This document shows, in pieces, positions 8,223 through 14,785 of a stretch of DNA of 23,154 nt (position 1 is its first letter; each line of letters opens with the position of its first letter). Position numbers and translations under genes: made by a program. This stretch comes from a virus. The stretch lies in IMG/VR virus record IMGVR_UViG_3300020404_000465, positions 1 through 23,154 of that record; one strand, given 5' to 3'. The notes under the pieces were generated by a model. That model was not told the DNA's origin. It worked only from the letters and a program-made list of their open reading frames with translations, and ran no database searches.

Positions 8223-8496
8223 GAGTAAAATCAATTACAAATATAATGAGGACAAACTTATAAAAGAGTTTGCCTCTTATATTGACAATACTTATGATCA
8301 ACATTATTCACTCAACAAATACCAATCGACTGAGTTTATTATTGACTCTGGTCATGGTGAAGGTTTCTGTATCGGTAATATTATGAAATATGCACAACGA
8401 TACGGAAAGAAAGGTGGCAAGAATAGAGCAGACTTGTTAAAAGTTTTGCATTATGCCTTGTTTATGTTACATGTGCATGACAAAGGAGACTTATGA
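8209..8496 (+). CDS. DUF3310 family protein
   Basis: About 95 residues matching the DUF3310 family common in phages: HYS near the start, then ciGNIMKYAQRYGKKGG followed by NRADLLKVLHYALFML. The function of the family is unknown; the GNimKY and DL.K..HY blocks are its hallmarks. The start is uncertain: ATGs at 8173, 8200, 8209 and 8215 are all in frame, and all overlap the 3' end of the CobS-like gene. I chose 8209 to limit the overlap. Its stop overlaps the sliding clamp ATG (ATGA), linking it to the replication operon. Confidence 0.8.
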   Translation: MRMFKSKINYKYNEDKLIKEFASYIDNTYDQHYSLNKYQSTEFIIDSGHGEGFCIGNIMKYAQRYGKKGGKNRADLLKVLHYALFMLHVHDKGDL

Positions 8497-9158
8497 AAAT
8501 TAGTGAAGAAACTAGAAGTATCTTAAAGAACTTCGCAACGATAAATTCAGGTATCAAAGTTGAAAATGGCAATCAACTGAAGACTATCTCGAATATGAAA
8601 AATATACTAGCAGTAGCAAGTATACCAGAGACGTTTGATAAAACGTTTAGCATTTATAATCTAACAGAATTCTTGGGTGCAGTATCACTCATGGAAACAC
8701 CAGATTATGAATTCAATGATTCAGCAGTATCAATATCAGATAAAGATTCTGCAATGACATACTTTTATGCAAGTGAGGGCATGGTAACTTCTCCAGAGAA
8801 GATGATCACAATGCCTGATGCAGAAGTTAAAATTGATATGTCGTCTACACTTCTGACCGAATTACAAAAAGCGGCCAGTGTTCTTGGTGTAAACGATCTT
8901 GTACTTTCATCAGATGGTACAACAATCAAGTTAGATGTTACTGATAAAAAGAATGCAACTTCAAATACTTTCAGCAGAATAGTTGGTGAAGGTAATGGTG
9001 TTTCATTCTCTATGAACTTTAAGATCGAGAATCTCAAAGTCTTAGAAGGCAATTACGAAGTGTATGTATCTTCTAAAGGTATATCAAACTTTAAAAACAA
9101 AGATGTGGACTTAGAGTACTTCATCGCACTTGAACCAGACTCAAAATATAATGTCTAG
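8493..9158 (+). CDS. 45: Sliding clamp, DNA polymerase accessory protein gp45
   Basis: Trimeric clamp that tethers the phage polymerase to DNA and, in T4, also activates late transcription. The 221 residues compare with 228 in T4. The N-terminus (LKNFATINSGI) is nearly identical to T4 gp45, and the middle IYNLTEFLGAVSL and the C-terminal LEYFIALEPDS also align well with it. Ribosome binding site AAAGGAG lies just upstream of the ATG. It is first in the run 45-44-62-regA, as in T4. The stop lies inside a short inverted repeat (ATGTCT-AG-AGACAT, 9151-9164). Confidence 0.96.
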   Translation: MKISEETRSILKNFATINSGIKVENGNQLKTISNMKNILAVASIPETFDKTFSIYNLTEFLGAVSLMETPDYEFNDSAVSISDKDSAMTYFYASEGMVTSPEKMITMPDAEVKIDMSSTLLTELQKAASVLGVNDLVLSSDGTTIKLDVTDKKNATSNTFSRIVGEGNGVSFSMNFKIENLKVLEGNYEVYVSSKGISNFKNKDVDLEYFIALEPDSKYNV

Positions 9159-9281
9159 AGACATATATATTTCTTATAGTGTGATCAATGTGCCAGTCTC
9201 CGCATTGACCATGGGACTTGAACATCTCATCAGAAATCCTGGGGTTCAAGGCGATCATTCGGAGGGGTTTGATCTCTAATT
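9159..9281 (+). promoter_or_regulatory. Structured leader between gp45 and gp44
   Basis: This 123-base gap is unusually long for the operon and contains three inverted repeats. They are an 8-bp stem with an 8-base loop (9185-9208, one G-T pair), a 7-bp stem CTTGAAC/GTTCAAG (9217-9250), and GATCA/TGATC (9253-9274) whose loop holds the GGAGGGG ribosome binding site. That site is about 15 bases from the gp44 ATG, further than usual. A translational control region is plausible because gene 44 is a RegA target in T4. Folding was judged by eye. Confidence 0.4.
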
Positions 9282-10226
9282 ATGAATACAAACAATTTTT
9301 TATACGTAGAAAAGTATCGTCCTCAAACAATTGAAGACACAATCTTACCAGCAAATATCAAGAAGTCATTTCAAGAATTTGTATCTAACGGTGAAATACC
9401 AAATCTATTATTATCTGGTTCAGCAGGTGTTGGTAAAACAACAATTGCAAAAGCAGTATGTAATGAACTTGGTGCTGATTACATTGTTATCAATGGTTCA
9501 GATGAAGGTCGTTTGATCGATACACTCAGAACTAAAATCAAAAACTTTGCATCTACAGTATCACTATCTGGTGGTCCTAAAGTTGTAATTCTAGATGAAG
9601 CAGATTATATTAATGCCGACTCAGTTCAACCTGCATTGAGAAACTTCATAGAAGAGTTCTCTTCAAATTGTAGATTTATCTTTACTTGTAATTACAAGAA
9701 CAGAATCATACCAGCACTTCACTCTAGATGTACTGTTATAGATTTTAACATCACACCAGATGAGAAGCAAAGACTTGCATCAGTATTTCTAGCAAGACTT
9801 ATGTTGATCTGTGATGATGAAGGTATCAAGTATGAACAAAAAGTATTAGTTGAACTGATCTTAAAATTCTTCCCAGACTTTAGAAGATGTCTGAACGAAG
9901 TACAAAGATATGGTGCAAGTGGTGTAATTGATAGTGGACTTCTAGCAACATTGTCCGAAGAGAAACTCACACCATTAATTAATATGATTGCAGAAAAAGA
10001 TTGGAAAGGTATGCGAAAGTGGGTTGGTCAAAATTCAGATCAAGACTTCAATACCCTATTCAGAAAAATATTTAATGCACTTGAAACTAAGTTAGAACCA
10101 GCATCTATACCAGCAAGTGTTTTGATTATTGCAGACTATCAATACAAGTCTGCATTTGCAATGGATTCAGAAATCAATTTTGTTGCATGTCTTACAGAGA
10201 TTATGTCGGAGTGTAAATTCAAATAA
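9282..10226 (+). CDS. 44: Clamp loader large subunit gp44 (AAA+ ATPase)
   Basis: ATPase subunit that, with gp62, opens the gp45 clamp and loads it at primer ends. The length of 314 residues is close to T4 (319). The N-terminal VEKYRPQTIEDTILP is typical of clamp loaders. Walker A GSAGVGKTT is at 46-54, Walker B ILDEAD has D105/E106, and the SRC motif with the trans-acting arginine R149 is in ALHSRC at 146-150. All ATPase elements are intact. It follows a structured leader rather than being coupled directly to gp45. Its stop overlaps the ATG of a 40-codon frame. Confidence 0.97.
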   Translation: MNTNNFLYVEKYRPQTIEDTILPANIKKSFQEFVSNGEIPNLLLSGSAGVGKTTIAKAVCNELGADYIVINGSDEGRLIDTLRTKIKNFASTVSLSGGPKVVILDEADYINADSVQPALRNFIEEFSSNCRFIFTCNYKNRIIPALHSRCTVIDFNITPDEKQRLASVFLARLMLICDDEGIKYEQKVLVELILKFFPDFRRCLNEVQRYGASGVIDSGLLATLSEEKLTPLINMIAEKDWKGMRKWVGQNSDQDFNTLFRKIFNALETKLEPASIPASVLIIADYQYKSAFAMDSEINFVACLTEIMSECKFK

Positions 10227-10348
10227 TGGGTAAACTCAGACAATGGTTTCGTAATTGGTTTGACAGACAAATTGAAAAGTCATTTCAAAGACAAGCAGAT
10301 AAACAGTTTCTAAAATCAAAAAGGAGTAATAATGATGGGACAATATGA
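10226..10348 (+). CDS. Small basic protein (40 aa)
   Basis: A 40-codon frame starting on the last base of the gp44 stop (TAATG) and ending inside the next gene. The product is basic and amphipathic, with Trp and Phe (MGKLRQWFRNWFDRQIEKSF). I do not recognise it. The overlaps at both ends and the absence of a gap support coding, but the frame is short and no clear ribosome binding site is visible. Confidence 0.45.
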   Translation: MGKLRQWFRNWFDRQIEKSFQRQADKQFLKSKRSNNDGTI

Positions 10349-10631
10349 TTCGGCAGTTGAAAAACAAAGATTAATTTTATTAGCAGAAGAAAAGGCAAAT
10401 GAGATATTGCAGATTCATTCCCACAAACTTACTTCAATGTATTATGAAACAGAAGAATCAATCAAAGATCATGAACTCGGTGGTGTTATCGATACTAATT
10501 ATATGGATGGCAGAATCGAGAGAATGAGAGCAGACGGCACAAAGTATGTGCTAGTCGAAGGTAAGAAAGGTGAAGAACTTATTGCTGAAGTTGAAAAGCA
10601 TCTTACCGATTCAGGCGAAAGACTTGAGTAA
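10332..10631 (+). CDS. Hypothetical protein (99 aa)
   Basis: I do not recognise this protein. It has 99 residues, is helical and charged, and contains GGVIDTNYMDGRIERMRADGTKY in the middle, with no cysteine or membrane segment. The start is either 10332 or 10335 (two adjacent ATGs) behind AAAGGAG. It sits between gp44 and gp62, where T4 has no gene, and its end overlaps the start of gp62 by a few bases, suggesting coupling. Confidence 0.75.
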   Translation: MMGQYDSAVEKQRLILLAEEKANEILQIHSHKLTSMYYETEESIKDHELGGVIDTNYMDGRIERMRADGTKYVLVEGKKGEELIAEVEKHLTDSGERLE

Positions 10632-11034
10632 AAGAAATCCATTTGACTTTGTTAAGAATGTCAGTCATGACAAAGTCGATATTATGGTTGATGCCGTTGA
10701 AGAAAAGGCATATCAACCGTTCCTAACTAACAGGGCATTGTCCTACCACCAAGATGCAGTTTATCTAATTAACGAGATGAACTGTAATCACCAGTTGGAT
10801 AATCGTCTTCAGTATTCATTTTTAATAAATACTCTTAGAAAAAGAAGGCGATTTTCAAAATGGCAAAAACCTTACGAAAGTAAGAAACTAGATACAATTA
10901 AATCCTTTTACGGTGTATCGACTCAAAGAGCAAAAGAGTATCTTGAGTTATTAGATGATAAGCAGTACCGTGAATTGAAAGAAAGTATGAATTTTGGTGG
11001 CACAAACAATGGACGAACAGACACTAGTAAATAA
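10624..11034 (+). CDS. 62: Clamp loader small subunit gp62
   Basis: Partner of gp44 in the clamp loader. It is recognised by NPFDFVKNVSHDK near the N-terminus, then PFLTNRALSYHQDAVYLINEMN and LQYSFLINTLRKRRRFSKWQK, a pattern shared with gp62 of marine T4-like phages. The start is not certain. TTG at 10624, preceded by AGGCG, gives 136 residues and only a short overlap with the upstream gene. An ATG at 10570 would add 18 residues but overlap by 62 bases. The end overlaps the RegA start. T4 gp62 is longer (187 aa); the short form is normal for marine relatives. Confidence 0.9.
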   Translation: MSKRNPFDFVKNVSHDKVDIMVDAVEEKAYQPFLTNRALSYHQDAVYLINEMNCNHQLDNRLQYSFLINTLRKRRRFSKWQKPYESKKLDTIKSFYGVSTQRAKEYLELLDDKQYRELKESMNFGGTNNGRTDTSK

Positions 11035-11416
11035 TCTAGTCGAAATAAAATTTCAAGAAAAAGACGATTTTCTAAAGATAAGAGAAACTCTTACACGTAT
11101 TGGCGTCGCCAGTAGGAAAGATCAAGAACTCTTTCAATCATGTCATATATTACACAAAAAAGGCAAGTACTATATCGTACACTTCAAAGAACTATTCCAA
11201 TTAGATGGCAAAACTGCTAACATAGATGAGTCAGATATTGGACGTAGAAACTCTATTGTCGATCTATTAAGACAATGGAACTTAGTCGAAGTATTGAATC
11301 CACAACAAATAGTAGAACCCAGAGCACCCTTATCTCAGATCAAGATAGTATCTTTTAAAGATAAGAGTAACTGGAAACTCACTACAAAATACTCAATCGG
11401 CAACTCAAACAACTAA
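11009..11416 (+). CDS. regA: Translational repressor RegA
   Basis: RNA-binding protein that blocks ribosomes at the start sites of many early phage mRNAs, including clamp loader genes in T4. Recognised by KIRETLTRIGVASRKDQELFQSCHILHK followed by GKYYIVHFKELFQLDGK and a RRNSI..LL..WNLV segment, the core of the family. I chose ATG 11009 (135 residues); ATG 10994 adds five residues. It overlaps the gp62 3' end by 26 bases, as in the T4 order 62-regA. In T4 gene 43 follows directly; here about 11 kb of other genes intervene. Confidence 0.95.
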   Translation: MDEQTLVNNLVEIKFQEKDDFLKIRETLTRIGVASRKDQELFQSCHILHKKGKYYIVHFKELFQLDGKTANIDESDIGRRNSIVDLLRQWNLVEVLNPQQIVEPRAPLSQIKIVSFKDKSNWKLTTKYSIGNSNN

Positions 11417-11438
11417 ATAAAAGTCAGGAGGAAGCATT

Positions 11439-11645
11439 ATGTTTTCAGGTATAATAGACTTTGTTATGGGAATATGGAACCTCTTTATGATAGTTCCAAT
11501 AGTTATATCAATATGCTCGGTGATAGTATCATTAACACCGACCCCAAAAGACGATAAACTTTGGGCGAAAGTATATGTGTGGTTAGAAGTCTTTGCATTA
11601 GCAATAGGTAAAGCAAAAGATAAAAACCCTCTTTTAAATAAGTAG
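11439..11645 (+). CDS. Small membrane protein, holin-like
   Basis: A 68-residue protein with a strong ribosome binding site (AGGAGGAAG). Residues about 4-32 are a long hydrophobic segment (IVPIVISICSVIVSL). A TPTPKDDKLWAKVY motif follows, then a second moderately hydrophobic stretch (WLEVFALAIGKAKDK) and a short basic tail. Small phage membrane proteins with a TPKDD-type turn are often annotated as holin-like, but I cannot confirm function. The lysozyme of this window lies almost 10 kb away, which weakens a lysis-cassette argument. Confidence 0.75.
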   Translation: MFSGIIDFVMGIWNLFMIVPIVISICSVIVSLTPTPKDDKLWAKVYVWLEVFALAIGKAKDKNPLLNK

Positions 11646-11651
11646 CAATTG

Positions 11652-11660
11652 TGATATACT
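11652..11660 (+). promoter_or_regulatory. Extended -10 promoter TGATATACT
   Basis: TG-A-TATACT is an extended -10 element. No good -35 is visible 17 bases upstream, which extended -10 promoters can tolerate. It lies 32 bases before the ATG at 11692, and an AATAGGAG ribosome binding site is in between. The terminator at 11993 would close this as a one-gene transcript. Confidence 0.5.
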
Positions 11661-11691
11661 AGTCGTACTAATATTCGAATAGGAGTAAATT

Positions 11692-11967
11692 ATGGAATAT
11701 ATTATAGGATTGATTGTGTTGGCAGTAGTTGTCTATGCTTTCATTGGTAATAAAAGTGATACAGATTCAGTTAGTACAACTGTTTCTACTCCTGCACCAG
11801 TATCTGCTCCAGTGGCAGATGCCAACAAGAATGGAATAGTTTCAAAAGCAGAACTTAAGAAACTTACCAAAGTGCAGTTAGTTGAATATGCTGATAAAAA
11901 AGGACTTAAGATCAAAAGATCAGGTACTAAAGCATCAGTGATAAACGACATTCACACACAATTGTAA
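11692..11967 (+). CDS. Membrane-anchored protein with HeH/SAP-like C-terminal domain
   Basis: A 91-residue protein. Residues 2-19 form one transmembrane helix. A Ser/Thr/Pro/Ala linker (about 23-42) leads to a short domain at about 50-90: LKKLTKVQLVEYADKKGL, then KASVINDI. That domain resembles the helix-extension-helix (SAP/LEM/Rho-N type) fold, which usually binds nucleic acid. It might tether nucleic acid to the membrane, or act as a structural piece. It has its own extended -10 promoter and terminator. The membrane segment is clear; the domain call is by pattern only. Confidence 0.75.
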   Translation: MEYIIGLIVLAVVVYAFIGNKSDTDSVSTTVSTPAPVSAPVADANKNGIVSKAELKKLTKVQLVEYADKKGLKIKRSGTKASVINDIHTQL

Positions 11968-11992
11968 ACGTTTAAAACTTAAACAATTGACA

Positions 11993-12018
11993 AGGGACTC
12001 GGAAGAGTCCCTTTTTTT
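11993..12018 (+). terminator. Strong intrinsic terminator
   Basis: AGGGACTC (11993-12000), loop GGAA, and GAGTCCCT (12005-12012) form a perfect 8-bp stem followed by a run of T to 12018. It ends the 11692 transcript and isolates the curli-like cassette downstream from the replication operon. Confidence 0.93.
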
Positions 12019-12019
12019 A

Positions 12020-12034
12020 TGTGAATAGTTCACA
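12020..12034 (+). promoter_or_regulatory. TGTGA-N5-TCACA palindrome (operator candidate)
   Basis: TGTGAATAGTTCACA has two 6-bp arms (TGTGAA/TTCACA) around three bases. The half-sites equal the CRP half-site TGTGA, but the spacing is five rather than the six bases of a classical CRP site. It lies between the terminator and the first gene of the cassette that includes an adenylate cyclase. Operator function is inference. Confidence 0.4.
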
Positions 12035-12039
12035 AAAAG

Positions 12040-12047
12040 CATAAATA
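12040..12047 (+). promoter_or_regulatory. Late-promoter-like CATAAATA box before the curli-like cassette
   Basis: CATAAATA sits five bases before the ATG at 12053, in the same geometry as the box before peptide deformylase at 1781. It resembles the T4 late promoter TATAAATA. No ribosome binding site is visible, so a transcript from here would be leaderless or nearly so. Confidence 0.4.
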
Positions 12048-12052
12048 ATTGC

Positions 12053-12349
12053 ATGGAAGATTTGTTATTATTAATTGAAGAAGTGGGAATACCAATTGCT
12101 GGTTCGATAGTAATGGCATTTTTTATCTTCCTAACTCTACGTTACATCTTAGAAGGTGTAGCAGATGACGTGAAAACATTAACTGGTATGGTATCGATGT
12201 TGGAAGACAGGGCCAGAGTAATGAATAATGAAATTATCAAGATCGATTTACTAATATCTCAAGCACTTGAACTTCAACCAGATCTAGAACGAGTAGCAAG
12301 AAGTGAAAACTTCATTGAAGATGGTGGAATAGATGCTCGGAGAGATTAA
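12053..12349 (+). CDS. Membrane protein with C-terminal coiled coil, twin 1
   Basis: A 98-residue protein. One transmembrane helix spans about residues 11-33 (GIPIAGSIVMAFFIFLTLRY), followed by a helical, charged region likely to form a coiled coil (LTGMVSMLEDRARVMNNEI). It is similar in plan and in short motifs (xxxGxPIxxxxxMxxFI...Y...E) to the next gene, so the two are probably duplicates. It is the first gene after the terminator and the start of the curli-like cassette. Function unknown; small phage membrane proteins of this shape are often called holin-like without proof. Confidence 0.75.
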   Translation: MEDLLLLIEEVGIPIAGSIVMAFFIFLTLRYILEGVADDVKTLTGMVSMLEDRARVMNNEIIKIDLLISQALELQPDLERVARSENFIEDGGIDARRD

Positions 12350-12612
12350 TGGTAGACGAGTTAGTTAAGATAGTAAATGATTTTGGATTTCCTGTTGTTA
12401 TGGCATTAGGTATGGGTTACTTTATATACTTCATTTGGCAATATGTTACTGAAGAATTAGAACCCAAAATAGATAAGCAGAGAACCACTCTTATCAAACT
12501 GATCGATCAAATGCGAATGCTAGATCAAGATCAGATACGTCTTCAGCAAAAGTTGAATACAGTATTAGAAATTAGAAGGAACAGGAAACGTGAAAAGAAT
12601 AATAAGTCTTAG
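12349..12612 (+). CDS. Membrane protein with C-terminal coiled coil, twin 2
   Basis: An 87-residue protein starting on the last base of the upstream stop (TAATG), with GGAGAG nearby. A single transmembrane helix lies at about residues 12-34 (FGFPVVMALGMGYFIYFIWQ). A coiled-coil stretch follows (KIDKQRTTLIKLIDQMRML), and the tail is very basic (RRNRKREKNNKS). It has the same architecture as the gene at 12053. Its end overlaps the GTG start of the CsgF-like gene, which ties it to the curli-like operon. Function unknown. Confidence 0.75.
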   Translation: MVDELVKIVNDFGFPVVMALGMGYFIYFIWQYVTEELEPKIDKQRTTLIKLIDQMRMLDQDQIRLQQKLNTVLEIRRNRKREKNNKS

Positions 12613-13087
12613 TATAATATTATCACTGCCAATCATGGCAGATGAGATCAAATTTGGATTTAAGAATCCATCTTTCAGTGGCATTGGAACAGGTGCTCAC
12701 TATCTTACTATTGAGAACCAAGAGTTCTCTAGAAAAAAACAAATTGAAGATGCTCTCGAATCAGCACGAAAGGCCGCTGAACGAGAAGCAGAGAATACAA
12801 CCCTGGCAAAATTCATTAGAAACTTAGAATCAAGAATCTATGCTCAGTTTGCCAAACAATTAGTAGAATCAATGTTTGCAAATGACAACCCTGCAGGGTT
12901 TGGATCATTTGCTTTAGAAGGAAATATCATCACATGGGAAGTGATAACAGATGAATCTGGTGCAGAGTTTATCAGATTGACAGTTGTATCAGAAGATGGA
13001 ACTGAAACAGTGTTAGAGATCCCAGTTGGTACAGGGAACTTTGGACAAGACCCTGATACTGGTGGTGGTTCTGACGGAGGCGGATAA
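12590..13087 (+). CDS. csgF: CsgF-like curli assembly factor
   Basis: CsgF caps the CsgG outer-membrane channel and couples curlin nucleation to secretion. The gene starts at GTG 12590 behind AGGA. A signal peptide (MKRIISLSIILSLPIMA) is followed by KFGFKNPSFSG..GAHYL, matching the CsgF N-terminal F-R-N-P-x-F-G-G...GAFLLN block that inserts in the channel. A charged helical middle follows. The C-terminal beta part (NIITWEVITDESG.. TETVLEIPVG) matches the end of CsgF. The Gly/Asp-rich tail (GGGSDGGG) is extra, giving 165 residues against about 138 in E. coli. The TAATG overlap with csgG supports the pairing. Confidence 0.87.
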   Translation: MKRIISLSIILSLPIMADEIKFGFKNPSFSGIGTGAHYLTIENQEFSRKKQIEDALESARKAAEREAENTTLAKFIRNLESRIYAQFAKQLVESMFANDNPAGFGSFALEGNIITWEVITDESGAEFIRLTVVSEDGTETVLEIPVGTGNFGQDPDTGGGSDGGG

Positions 13088-14046
13088 TGCTCAGGTCAGT
13101 TCTCTTAGCAACAATGATTGTTCTCACAGGGTGTGCATCAGTGCCCAAATGGTCAGACAATCCAGCGGACTGTGCCTATGAAACAGGCAGATTTGAAGAG
13201 GGTTGGAAAAAAGATGTTGTAACTGGTATAGCAAAATCAGTAACAAGAAAATACATATGTGTAGAAAACCCAGAGGTTGTAAGACTTCCATCATATATTG
13301 ATCTATTAAATTTACCACCAGCAAAAGAACGACCAGTAGTTGCAGTATATAATTTTATAGACAAAACAGGACAAAGAAAATCAGTTGATAACATAGCATC
13401 TTTTTCTACAGCAGTAACACAGGGTGGTGTAGAAATGGTTATCGATGCATTAAAGACAGCAGGAAAAGGAACATGGTTTCGAGTTGTCGAAAGAAATGGT
13501 ATAGATGCATTAGTTAGAGAGAGACAAATTATAAGATCAGCACGTCAAGACTATGCTCGTTCTACGGGCGAAGAAGTCGAAGACGTACAACCACTTTTGT
13601 TTGCTGGCATAATAATAGAAGGTGGTGTAATTGGTTATGATTCCAATTTGATGACAGGTGGACGAGGCGCACGAACACTTGGAATTGGATATACGAAACA
13701 GTACAGGCAAGATGCAGTTACAGTTTCTATGAGAGCAGTTTCAGTTCTCACAGGTGAAGTTTTGTTAAACGTTCAGACTCGTAAGACGATTCTGAGTTAC
13801 GGATCAGGTGGAGATATTTTTAGATTCATCGAGCAAGGAACTCAGTTGGTAGAATACGAAGATGGAATTGGTAATAATGAATCGGTGACTTATGCTACGA
13901 GAACGGCAATTGAAGCGGCCGTTCTTGAATTAATCTACCAGGGACACGATAGAGGTTTCTGGGTTATCGAGGGAGATCATAGACACCCACACGGAAGTGA
14001 TGGGAAGAATGATAAACACCCTCTAGGAGAAAACGAAAATGAATAA
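13087..14046 (+). CDS. csgG: CsgG-like outer-membrane secretion channel lipoprotein
   Basis: CsgG is a nonameric lipoprotein pore that exports curlin subunits across the outer membrane. A lipoprotein signal with lipobox LTGC places the lipidated Cys at residue 16. Core family blocks follow: VAVYNFIDKTGQ, FSTAV, WFRVVERNGIDALVRERQIIR, IIIEGGVIGYDSN, GGRGARTLGIG, YRQDAVTVSMRAVSVLTGEVL, TRKTILSY and FRFIE, ending in DRGFWVI. The length of 319 residues exceeds E. coli (277) through an N-terminal insert and a His/Asp-rich tail. The curlin-like gene begins inside its 3' end. No CsgE or CsgD is seen in the window. Confidence 0.95.
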   Translation: MLRSVLLATMIVLTGCASVPKWSDNPADCAYETGRFEEGWKKDVVTGIAKSVTRKYICVENPEVVRLPSYIDLLNLPPAKERPVVAVYNFIDKTGQRKSVDNIASFSTAVTQGGVEMVIDALKTAGKGTWFRVVERNGIDALVRERQIIRSARQDYARSTGEEVEDVQPLLFAGIIIEGGVIGYDSNLMTGGRGARTLGIGYTKQYRQDAVTVSMRAVSVLTGEVLLNVQTRKTILSYGSGGDIFRFIEQGTQLVEYEDGIGNNESVTYATRTAIEAAVLELIYQGHDRGFWVIEGDHRHPHGSDGKNDKHPLGENENE

Positions 14047-14785
14047 AATACTTAGTTTAGTATTATTACTAATGTCGACAACATTTGTTTTCGCGGCGGC
14101 CACTGATGATAACGAAGTAAAAATAACCCAAGTCGGGGATACTTTAAAACTTTACATTGATCAGATAGGATTCGGTAACAAAGTAGGTGGAAATGATGCC
14201 TCAGGCGGAACATTATCATCTATGACACTTACTGGTTCAACACTAGATTTTAATATCGACTTAGTCGGTAATCAAAACTTATTGTACGGACCTTTCATAG
14301 CAGATAGTTATGATGTAATTCTAAATGTAACAGGAGACTCTAACGAGTTTGACTGGAATGTAGGTTCTAGTGGATCATCTGATTCAGGTGATATGAACTT
14401 TGTCATTACTGGTGATTCAAACACCTTTGATATTGATCAAGGTGCCACCGCATCAGCAGAATTCTTAAATGCAGATTTAGTATTGCAATCAGGTTCTTCA
14501 AGTAATGTCTTTGACATTGATTGGGAATCAGATAACATTGTTTGGAACTTAGATATAGATGGTTCTTCAAACAATATCAATACATTGCAGAACGATGGTG
14601 AACAAAGTCTAACTTTAACATTAGACGGTTCAAGTGCTGACGTGGATATCAATCAGTTATCAGGTACATGTGCGGCAGGTGCATCAAATGCCTGTTCATC
14701 GCCCAATGCGATTATAAACCTAGATGTCGATAGTGAAAATGCAGTCATTCAGATCAATCAAAAAGATTCTGCTAACGACTCTTAG
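14039..14785 (+). CDS. Secreted curlin-like repeat protein 1 (amyloid subunit candidate)
   Basis: Likely cargo of the CsgG-like channel. Signal peptide MNKILSLVLLLMSTTFVFA, then 229 residues rich in Asn, Asp, Ser, Gly and Gln. Strand-turn units recur about every 20-25 residues: ITQVGDTLKLYIDQIGFGN, NIDLVGNQN, VTGDSNEFDW, ITGDSNTFDIDQ, LQSGSSSNVFDID, LDIDGSSNNI, LTLDGSSADVDINQ. Curlin repeats are S-x5-Q-x-G-x-x-N-x5-Q; here the G-x-x-N core and the alternation are kept but Gln is often Asp. A Cys pair lies near the C-terminus (GTCAAGASNAC). It has a good ribosome binding site (TAGGAGA) inside csgG. Confidence 0.85.
   Translation: MNKILSLVLLLMSTTFVFAAATDDNEVKITQVGDTLKLYIDQIGFGNKVGGNDASGGTLSSMTLTGSTLDFNIDLVGNQNLLYGPFIADSYDVILNVTGDSNEFDWNVGSSGSSDSGDMNFVITGDSNTFDIDQGATASAEFLNADLVLQSGSSSNVFDIDWESDNIVWNLDIDGSSNNINTLQNDGEQSLTLTLDGSSADVDINQLSGTCAAGASNACSSPNAIINLDVDSENAVIQINQKDSANDS

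Noticed and set aside
9205-9240. Hammerhead ribozyme core (CTGATGAG on the minus strand)
   Set aside because: The second conserved core (GAAA) and the three stems are not found at suitable distances.
11987-11992. TTGACA as a -35 for the curli-like block
   Set aside because: It abuts the terminator stem and no -10 lies 16-19 bases downstream.
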